Assembly (NCBI GenBank): GCA_036785325.1
Contig: JAXIVH010000019.1
Location: 4,376,483-4,440,482 of the forward strand
Reading direction: 5' to 3'
Origin: Urophycis tenuis
Lineage: Eukaryota; Chordata; Actinopteri; Gadiformes; Phycidae
DNA length: 64,000 nt
Below, one piece after another: positions 37,700 to 64,000 of the stretch (position 1 is the stretch's first letter; each line of letters starts with the position of its first letter). The translations under genes and the position numbers were made by a program. Below the pieces are notes generated by a model. That model saw only the letters and a list, made by a program, of their open reading frames with translations, was not told the DNA's origin and did not search any database.

Positions 37700-40225
37700 A
37701 GCCCGTCTCCCCCCCCCCCCCCCCCAAAGCCACCAACAGAACCCCCCCCGACTCCCACAGGATGCCCCGGCACCGTGTATGTGAGCACTAGTGTCTAGTG
37801 TAACGTAGTGCGGGGCGATCCCTTTTAGGTTTGCATCGTGTATGTGTTTCACAAGGACCTGATTTTTTTATTTTAACTAGTTGTGCACATCTACGTTGTT
37901 GCCTGTTTTGCCTTAGTTAAAAAAAGAGAGAAAAAAAGTCATCTGGACACCAGTGAGTTGAAACTTAACAGAAAGGCAGGGTCGACGCAGGTCTTCTTCA
38001 TGAAATTACAAAATTGCTGAATGATTTGTGCCCGCGCACATGATGCGTAGTTACTGGCATAACTGAAGGAAAAACAGACTGAATGTTACAAGGTTGCGGA
38101 CTTGTGTTTACTCGACTACGGAGTTGATGTGAAAAGGCTCTATTGCTTTGGTTTTACATAAACACCTGCTTACAATTCCCCAAGGGCACATCCTAGAGCC
38201 ATAGAGAGCATAATGCTTTCCATTCCCATCTGTGAATGTATTTATAGGACCCTTTAAGTAAAAGTGGATCAAACGCCAAGGAATGACCATTCCCCCCACC
38301 CCCTTAACGCTTAAATTATCTTGCTTGCTGTTTTTGAGCGATGACCAGATAGTTTCTGAGCGCAGAAAAAACAAGATTAACTGGCGGTCATCTAAAACCT
38401 CATAAAAATTCGTCCTTGTGAGAATTTGAATCCGTTGCCATCGTTCCCCATGTTTCCATCATCGGTAGAATGTAATTTTTTGATATTTTTTTTTAACTAC
38501 GAGGCCTTCGGAGCACTTTTCCTTCGACTTTCTATTGTACTTTGTCAAGAAGAACATGTGTTATAATGATTCAGATTGCGCTTGGTGCTGCCGTGTTCCC
38601 ACATGGAGTGTGGGAGTATTTGCTCCCGCAGAATCAATGCGATGGTGGATCGTTTTCAAAGAGAGGTCTCTCAGCAGCTTGCGGAGCAGTTTGGTGGAGT
38701 GTTGGAGCTCGTTGCCTGTTGTGTTTTGTTTGGCGCTCGCGCTCGTGATTCAGCTTCGGAGATACTGGGGGAGGAGGAAGTTATTCGCTGCAAGCTGCAG
38801 TGAAAAAGAAAAATCTTCGTCAAATATGTTTAGTTGAGTTATTAGCCGTGGCTATGGACCTACTTCTGCCTTTTTTTTCTTTCGTATGATGTGTTGGCAA
38901 ATTTGTTGTATCTACATTGTGTTGCATTACAGTATTGTGTGTCATATGAAGGCGTTTTAAAAAAAAAGCCTTTTGTGATAAATCAGAACCATGTTGGTGG
39001 CATGTGGCTTTGATAAAAACCGAGGTATTTGAAGTTATGTAAGCCACAGAAGGGAAAATCCATTTCTCTTAGCTGCAGTTTATGGTCAAAGACATAAATT
39101 TTCCCAGCATAAGAATAATAGCAATAAAAAGGCAGAGATACATGTTTTTTTTACAATTGCTATGGAATGTTGTGCTTCTAAGACAAGAACATTCTTAAAA
39201 GGTACTACCTTTCAGCTTGTACCCGTGGGGTTGTAAGCAATCAGGCGCAACAACTCTGAAGTAGTTTTTAAGTAACAGGTATTTTAGGTGTTTTTCCTGC
39301 TTATTAGGAAGCATGTTGGGTTCTCTGTGAAGTCACACTTACAGATGGCACTAGTTACAATCAAGTGGAACTTATATCAAATGTTGTATTGAAGGCAAGA
39401 GGAAAGGACATACTTTTTAATTCCACTTTAGATATTCTTTCACGATATGGTTACTCACACTATGAAGGACAGCACTATAGTGGAATTTGATATACTTTTG
39501 AGTTTGAGGCAATATTGTAAACGTTGCCTGATTATAATTTTTGGGACTTTTTGTTTATTAAAAAGATAAAAAGTGTGCTAACCACATTGGAAAATTACAT
39601 GTTTAAGTGGAAAACATATTAAAGATATATTTTAATATCAATCAACGACTTTACCCAATCCAGTTAAAAAACAGACGCCAAAACAACCTGCCAAAATTTC
39701 ATCCACAGCAAAACAAATTAAAATAAAGTGATTGGATAACTGATAAATAAACAATAGCAAATTGTTATCAGTTGGTAAAAATCACATTAAATAGGAAATT
39801 GAAAGTTGAAAATACCAAGGATCGAGAAAACATTTGTTTTAGAGTAAAGCATTACATACTCGATTTTCAATGGTATGTGCATTTTTCTGCCGACTGTGAA
39901 ATTGTTATATTTGATAAAGCACAACTTTTGTTTAGCCATGAAAACTTTTGATGCTGTGATTGAAAAAGTTGTTTTCCAAAAAAAAAAAAGTTTAACATTG
40001 TGATATTTTATATAGGATCATATTTTTCCTGTTACCCTCCATTTTTATAAAAGGATGTTTTCATCTTTTGTCTTTGATGCATGACTTTACATGTTTTATA
40101 TGTTTTGTTATTTTAGTTATTACAAGTTTCATAAGACTCATCTTGTATGTGTTTTGTATGGCCAATATTTTTATTCCATCTTTTTACCTAAAGTTTGTAT
40201 TGGAATAAAAAAATAAAAGCATATA
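37700..40225 (+). other. lix1l 3' UTR (long, AT-rich)
   Basis: No coding signal follows the TAA at 37697-37699. AT content is high, with a poly-C run at 37711-37727. Overlapping poly(A) signals AATAAA lie at 40204-40209 and just after. A UTR of about 2.5 kb is of the order expected for LIX1L. A GC-richer island at 38530-38820 stands out. A later AATAAA at about 40487 could mark an alternative end. Confidence 0.65.
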
Positions 40226-40860
40226 CCAAAGCTTATCCGGTTGTTTTCTTTCATTGTCCAGGAGTTTTATATTTTATATATATTTGAAAAATATATTTGA
40301 AACATATATTTCATATACTGTAGATATTGTCAGAGGCAATACTATTCTGTATTTTATTTTACATAGGTTTATATTATATATTTACATATTCTAACACTCT
40401 ACTGTAAGTTTGAGTGTCTGTCTCTTCTTTCTTTTTTCCCTGGAGTATTGTAACAAATGCAATTTCCCTCATGTATCAATAAAGTAGCCTATGTCTGTCT
40501 GTCTGTCTGTCTGTCTGTCTAGCAGTACATCAAACACATGTATGTAGAATGAATATTGGAAGCAATTAAGGGACCCTTCATAGAGCATCAAGCATCCTCA
40601 CACAGACGATGCACTCTTCCAGCGTAATAAGTTGACATTGAACTCACCTCTGGACCGCCCTGGTCCGTTACTAATGTATACAGATTTAAAGCTTTACAAT
40701 TATTACTTCTTAATGAGATATTGTACACCCATGATTTAAATGTCATATTTTTCAACAGCAAAAAAAGGCTCTAAAACGCTCCTTCTCTTGTTATTTATTT
40801 ATTTCCAACATGTGAATGAATACAGATACAGACCATACAATCGTAGGCAAATAGCAGACT
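40226..40860. other. lix1l-sf3b4 spacer with tetranucleotide repeat
   Basis: AT-rich, with (TGTC)n at about 40491-40520. No gene seen. Confidence 0.65.
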
Positions 40861-40993
40861 ACACTAATTGTAGCGGAGCAAAGCCACGGAGAAATGTCGT
40901 CAGAGCACACCACACGCAACTTCCGTTTACCACGGTCAGAAGCGGAAGAGGCGGAGCCACACTATTGGGGCGCTCGCCTTTCGATAATTCAAC
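40861..40993 (+). promoter_or_regulatory. sf3b4 promoter and short leader
   Basis: A TATA-less housekeeping-type promoter: ETS-like ACTTCCGT (40919-40926) and GCGGAAG (40942-40948), and an inverted CCAAT box ATTGG (40964-40968), all within 80 bases of the ATG. Start site is not determined. Confidence 0.6.
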
Positions 40994-43900
40994 ATGGCGG
41001 CGGGACCAATTTCAGAAAGGAATCAAGGTAACTTAATAAATTGGAAGATTTTATTTATTATAACCTTTTGATAAATACATTAGTTTCTTGGGTGACAGTT
41101 TGATTCCTTTGTGAGGTTTCAGAACTTTAACGTCACTGGCTACCTTTTACCGGTTACTTATGAGGAACACATGGGTGTTCGTTTGTGTTCCGTTGTATGA
41201 ATGAACGTGAAGTTGGCAGTTTGTTAACTAATGCACTGATCTGTACTGTCGTCCCAGGCTGCACATTACGCTATCATATGCATGTGTATTATGTGATTGA
41301 GGAGTCCTCTAATGTTGGTTGCCTTAATAGTACTGTAACTCAATTTAGTTAGCTAAGCGTACCCTATCAAGCTAGCTTGCTAAGTTGTTAGCATTTATAG
41401 ACAACAAAATGCTTGGACATTCATTAAGTCATTAACTACAGAAATGGCTCATGTACAAAGCATTGCATTTACCAAGTCAACACACTTTAAACGAACAAAC
41501 AAGAGACACGTTTAGATTAACAATGGTGAAAAGTAGGATCCCAAACACACCTCCGTATATGCATTCATGAAGCATGCAGACGTACACGGAATTGACGTTT
41601 GCGTGCTTAATACCGTATATACACAGCACGTAGACATTAATGCCGCTGTACATTTTCCTCCAGATGCCACTGTGTATGTGGGTGGTTTGGATGAGAAGGT
41701 GTCAGAGCCTCTGTTGTGGGAGCTCTTCCTGCAGGCCGGACCTGTTGTCAACACACACATGCCAAAAGACAGAGTTACGGGCCAACATCAAGGTGGGTAG
41801 ACGCCAGAAACATACATGCAAAGTGTACATTACAAAAATGCACATGTACATCCTGAATCTCACCCCCCCCCTCCCTCCAAAGGCTACGGCTTTGTGGAGT
41901 TCCTGAGCGAGGAAGACGCCGACTACGCCATCAAGATCATGAACATGATCAAGCTCTACGGCAAGCCCATCCGGGTCAACAAGGCCTCGGCGCACAACAA
42001 GAACCTGGACGTGGGTGCCAACATCTTCATCGGCAACCTGGACCCGGAGATCGACGAGAAGCTCCTGTACGACACGTTCAGTGCCTTCGGCGTCATCCTG
42101 CAGACGCCCAAGATCATGCGGGACCCCGACACGGGCAACTCCAAGGGCTACGCCTTCATCAACTTCGCCAGCTTCGACGCGTCGGACGCCGCCATCGAGG
42201 CCATGAACGGCCAGTACCTGTGCAACAGGCCCATCACGGTGTCCTACGCCTTCAAGAAGGACTCCAAGGGCGAGCGCCACGGCTCGGCGGCCGAGCGCCT
42301 CCTGGCCGCGCAGAACCCGCTGTCGCAGGCCGACCGGCCCCACCAGCTGTTCGCCGACGCCCCGCCCCCTCCCTCGGCGCCCACCCCGGTGCTCACGTCC
42401 ATGGGCGCCACCATGTCCATGCAAGGTAGGCATGACGACGACGACGGCAGGGAGGGAGGGAGGGAGGGAGGGGGCGGGGCTTCTTTCTCATCAGCGGTTC
42501 ATCAGAAGCTTTGTTGTGTTGAGTCGTGTTGTGGTTGATGGTCGGGGCGCGTCGGAACCGTGCGCCCCCGAAAGCCAGACGAAACCCCTCTGGTGTGCCG
42601 CCCTCTCATCCCCTCGAGAGCGGCAGAGATGTGGAGAATATTGACAATCTGTCAAACGGTAGCTGAGAAGCAGGATCTTTTGTTAATTAAAGTAAAAAAA
42701 TCTGTATGCCGTGGCGTGTTTAGGGACGCCACCAGAAAGTCTGGTTGATGATGAAGTTGTCATCTCAGATGAACGTTTCCATAAACCATGTCTCTGCGTG
42801 TGATCTTTTTGTTGCGCTAACACTGGAAAGGATGTGTTTTTGACGTCAAATTCCCCTGTCTCCACCCCCCCCCCCCCCCCCACCGCAGGCATGCCACCCC
42901 CTGGGGCCTTCCCTCCCGTTCCTCCCCCGGGTTCGATGCCCCCGGGCATGCCCCACGGCATGCCCATGCCCCCCAACCCGGGCTCCCAGGGGCCCCAGGT
43001 TGGGGGCGGTGGGCCCCCACCGGGACCGCCCCCCTTCCCGCCAGCCGGGATGCACCACGGTACGTGAAACCTGCGGCGCCCCTCAGGGCTCATTTTCACA
43101 TCACGTGGACTTTGATGGGGCTTTGTTTTGTTTTGGTTCGGATGCTGACATTTTGAGGAAGGTGGTTCAGAGTTGGTTTCAACCGTTCCTTACAGTTGAT
43201 GCCTACATTGTAGTTTCTGCTCTTACCTAAAAAGAGCAATCACGAGACCAACTCATGTCGGATTCTGTGTTATAACATCTGTTAGACTGTCACAGGAAAA
43301 TGACAGGGACGGCAATTTCTAATTGAGTGCTTGCTGCCGTCGTTCTGAGGGAAAGCTTTGGACACCACACGAGTCTCAATATAGTCTATTGTGTGACAGG
43401 AGATATAGCCTATAGTCTATATAGCCCAGGAAACGCTGCATATGAAAAAAAAAAAGGTTGCCTGCGTAACATCCTAACACCACTGGGTGCTGCAGCACTC
43501 AGGGCATAATGACGTATAATTATACACTTCATCACATGCATTGAGTGCATTCTCCGCATTCAACCCATCCTAGCAAGCTAGGAGCAGTGGGCTGCCACGG
43601 GGTAACGCCTGGAAACCAACTCGGGGTGTTAGTGGCTTTGCCCTGCTTTTGGGCAAGGCAGGTGTGTTGACTTGAATGTTTAGTGGTGTGGTGGTGGTGT
43701 GCGAGGAAACCCAGAGCACCTCGAGGTAACCCACGGCAACACCTTTGACCCCTCCTCCCCCCGCCTGACCACCTTTGACCCCTTCCCCCCCCCCCCTCCA
43801 GGTATGCAGATGCAGATGCCGCCTCACGCGCCCCCGGGCATGGTGCCCCCCCCGCCTCACCCACCGGGGGCAAACCAGCACCGGGGAGCCCCGCCTCCCC

Positions 43901-45567
43901 CCGGCATGCCCCCCCACCCACACATGGGCATGCCCCCCAGAGGGCCGTACCACGGACCCCCCATGGGTGAGTTTACTTTACTATGGCTTCTCCTACTAGG
44001 ACTCTACCAGTCATTCTGGGGGGTTTACGTGGCCTCCGAAATACACTGGGACCCGTTTCAGGACGTTATGCTTGGTAACAATATCTCTTATGAACTTGGT
44101 TGTAACTATTTTGTGTGATTTTGATTGTGGCGCTGTAGAATGATGCCGACTGTAATTTAAGGCGGTGCATCGGTTCTCCTTGCGTCTAAATTTAGATGAT
44201 TAAAGCGTGTGTCAGAAAAACAAAACGCGACCAAATCCCTTTGCGCGGAAACATCCCGGAACATTCCGTGCACTGGCCACACGGCGCGGCAAAATGCTCA
44301 TTACATACCGCTGCGTCTTGACGGGGACGATCGAGGCGATGGCACGGACCGTCTCCATTAGAGACGTAAGATCAACGCTCCTGTCGAAACAAGTCCGGGA
44401 GAAGCTGAAGAGAATGTTAAGCTTTTAGACCTGACAACGTCAACGTCACGGCAACCTAGGAAGTCTGCTTTAGGAAAGGATTTGAATCATGTTTACGCTG
44501 AAACTATGTACTCCAGTGTTGTGAAGGGTGGGGTTAGGGTTAAGGGGGCATTTAGTGGAGGCTTTTGTCCAAAGCGACTTACAATCAGTACATTTGTGGG
44601 GGTTCGACATGTGGACAGTTGGAGGAGGAGGAGGGGGATTGAGGTGATCGAACCGCCGACCCTACAGTTAGTGGACGAGCCACTCTGTCCAGCCGCTCTA
44701 CCCACTGAGCTACTGCCGCCGTGTTATAGGGTGACCATTATGAGGAACTTGAACATCTCCTGATGAGGGGAGGGTGCACGCCCAGTCACAATGCAGAGCT
44801 CCCGGCGTCTCCCCGGGTGACGCTGCCTTGCGGTGCGGCCTCTCCGGGGCGCATCGGGTGGAAAATCTCTTGAATTTTTCACAAACGGGCGGCCACCCGA
44901 TCACAGATTATGCACAACTGCCTAAGGAACATTTCGGTTTGGAAAAAAGAGAAGGTTGGTTGCATATCGATTATCTACCCCGTAGTGGGTTGCGTTCCCA
45001 CATCACAGCTGTAGTGTTTATCTGCGTGTGCCGCTCATCACCCCTGGATGTTAACCGCGTGACGCTCTCACACACAGCGAGCTCGGAGCCCTGACATGGC
45101 CAGTTGTCATAGGAACGGTAAACGAAAGCGCGGACCGCCGCAGCGGGTTTCGTGTGTTGTGCTGCGCCCGATGCCCCTCATCGCGGTGCTTCCCAGCGCC
45201 ACGCCGACACATTTCTGCCCAGAACATCACGTGACGTGGGGGGCCCCCCTGACACGCCAGGCGGCGAACAATCGAAGGCACTCAGGTCCAAATTGGAACG
45301 ACTACAAAAAAAAAAAAAAGCCAAAAAATGTTCACAAGCTGCTGCTGCCGCCCAACTTTCTAAACCGCCGTGTCGACCGAGTGCAGAGCAGCCAGCGAAC
45401 TGAGGGAAACACAGTCAGTAGAAGAAGAAACAAAAGAAGCCATCAATGTATTGGTGTATAATGTTGCTTCCCAGAGAGTCCAGTAAAACAAAAACAGGGT
45501 GTCCATTTCCACTTACAAACGTGACCTTGGGGAAAACCTTTTTGCAGCCGTTAACCCCAGAGTCGTT

Positions 45568-45617
<50 letters not shown>

Positions 45618-45633
45618 AGAGGCAGAGAGAGAG

Positions 45634-45670
<37 letters not shown>

Positions 45671-45933
45671 GTGTTCGTCTCCCTCAACTGCCCACTTAAC
45701 GCCCCTTGCCTTCCCCCGTGTCCCCCGTCTCCCCCCCTGTCTCCCCCCGTCTCTCCCCAGGACCACCGATGCACCCGGGGATGAGGGGACCCCCACCGCC
45801 CATGCCCCCGCCCGGCTACGGCGGCGGCCCCCCGCGGCCCCCCCCCTTCGGCTTCCAGCGGGGCCCGCCCATGCCCCCCCGGCCCCCCGGCGGACCCCCA
45901 CGCGTTCCCATGAGGGGGCCCATGCCCTCCTAG
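40994..45933 (+). CDS. sf3b4: Splicing factor 3B subunit 4 (SAP49)
   Basis: A component of the SF3b complex of U2 snRNP. It contacts pre-mRNA near the branch site and binds SF3B2. Coding exons are 40994-41027, 41664-41792, 41883-42425, 42889-43059, 43802-43966 and 45761-45933. They total 1215 bases: 404 residues and a stop, against 424 in human. The start is [23 protein letters not shown]1 spans about residues 13-91 (YVGGL, GYGFVEF) and RRM2 about 100-179 (FIGNL, GYAFINF). [10 protein letters not shown] and a Pro/Gly/Met-rich tail with repeated MPPG/PPHP-like units follow to the end MRGPMPS. The shorter tail accounts for the size difference. Most of both RRMs lies in one 543-base exon. Confidence 0.97.
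41028..41663 (+). other. sf3b4 intron 1
   Basis: AT-rich, 636 bases, no recognised feature. It follows a first coding exon of only 34 coding bases. Confidence 0.8.
42426..42888 (+). other. sf3b4 intron 3
   Basis: Contains a (GGGA)n tract at 42450-42472 and a poly-C tract at 42865-42881 that forms the acceptor pyrimidine region. No other feature. Confidence 0.8.
43060..43801 (+). other. sf3b4 intron 4 with dispersed repeat fragment
   Basis: The segment 43530-43690 resembles a common teleost interspersed repeat (TCCGCATTCAACCCATCCTA, AGGAGCAGTGGGCTGCC), truncated. The acceptor is preceded by a C-rich tract. Confidence 0.6.
43967..45760 (+). other. sf3b4 intron 5
   Basis: The longest sf3b4 intron. 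It holds a SINE (44545-44730) and a (CA)n/(GA)n compound microsatellite (45569-45668). No exon-like coding segment was found. Confidence 0.8.
44545..44730 (-). mobile_element. tRNA-derived SINE (same family)
   Basis: Reverse-strand copy: GCATTTAGTGGAGGCTTTTG tail at the left, complements of box B (GATCGAACCGCC) and box A (TACCCACTGAGCTACTGCC) at the right. Confidence 0.88.
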
Positions 45934-46175
45934 GGTTCTCTTGGAGACGGGCAGTCGGGGGTGGTTCCTTTAGTACCATGTTGGGGTTTTTTTTTTCCTC
46001 TTTGTTTTTTTTTTTTGTTATGGTTTTCAGTTTTTTTTTATTTTTTAAAAACAACGTTGGATCAATTCTAGTTTATAATTGTTGGAGTAATTTAACCGCC
46101 GCTGTTTATTTTGTTGCTGTTGTCACTGTACAGATGCCGGACCTTTGAGCAATAAAGGTTTTAATACAAGCTTTT
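45934..46175 (+). other. sf3b4 3' UTR
   Basis: A short T-rich UTR with poly(A) signal AATAAA at 46151-46156, followed by a GT-rich downstream element (TGGTTGTTGTTG). Confidence 0.8.
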
Positions 46176-48971
<2,796 letters not shown>

Positions 48972-49146
48972 TGACCAGGAAGAAGCTGTGTACTCCTCAA
49001 CAGGGTGACGCCCCTTAAAACCCAACCCAACCCTCAGAACCAGAACCACCCGGGACTCCAGCGGCCCGACAAAGACAACACCGCCAGCGGCTCTCTCTGC
49101 CCCTCGCCCCCCCTCCCCCCCCCCACACTCGACCATCCTCTTCAAA
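48972..49146 (+). other. sv2a 5' UTR part of the start-codon exon
   Basis: Follows an acceptor-like CCCCGTATCCCCTTTAG. C-rich leader up to CAAAATGG; the ATG at 49147 is in a good initiation context (A at -3, G at +4). Confidence 0.65.

Positions 49147-64000
<14,854 letters not shown>

Noticed and set aside
41702..42433. 243-codon minus-strand frame opposite sf3b4
   Set aside because: Antisense shadow of the two RRM-coding exons.

Overview
This window is vertebrate, and specifically teleost fish, nuclear DNA. The genes are split by many GT-AG introns. Dinucleotide microsatellites, tRNA-headed SINEs and hAT-type DNA transposons are dense. One gene encodes a type IV antifreeze/apolipoprotein-like protein that is known from teleosts. 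Six protein-coding genes can be supported and their exons placed to the base; I could not identify the species.

Layout. 1-6.3 kb: no recognisable gene; microsatellites, a 200-base N gap and a SINE. 6.4-17.3 kb (+): a divergent 14-3-3 gene. Its first coding exon is disrupted by small insertions and its introns are full of transposons. 18.0-27.4 kb (+): pabpc1, cytoplasmic poly(A)-binding protein, complete at 632 codons. It has a TATA-like box, an A-rich 5' UTR element and a spliced 3' UTR. 28.4-30.5 kb (-): afp4-like, 123 codons in three coding exons, with a TATA/CCAAT promoter. 32.4-40.2 kb (+): lix1l, 361 codons, with a long AT-rich 3' UTR. 41.0-46.2 kb (+): sf3b4, the U2 snRNP splicing factor, 404 codons. 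49.1-64.0 kb (+): sv2a, the synaptic vesicle transporter-like glycoprotein, cut by the window edge a few codons before its expected end.

The genes do not form an operon or pathway. They are a conserved chromosomal neighbourhood: a 14-3-3 gene beside PABPC1 matches human 8q22, and LIX1L, SF3B4 and SV2A match human 1q21. Two of them act on mRNA: SF3b at the branch site, and PABPC1 on the poly(A) tail. I see no sign of a new multi-gene system.

The unusual content lies in gene architecture and repeats. The main items are: the pabpc1 A-rich autoregulatory-type element; a 3' UTR intron placed 39 nt after the pabpc1 stop; a minisatellite in sv2a that copies a splice donor; a ~490-bp-arm inverted repeat in an sv2a intron with a zinc-ribbon-like remnant in its loop; two hAT elements and a nested SINE with exact target-site duplications; a SINE that shares its 3' tail with a LINE; and the damaged 14-3-3 exon.
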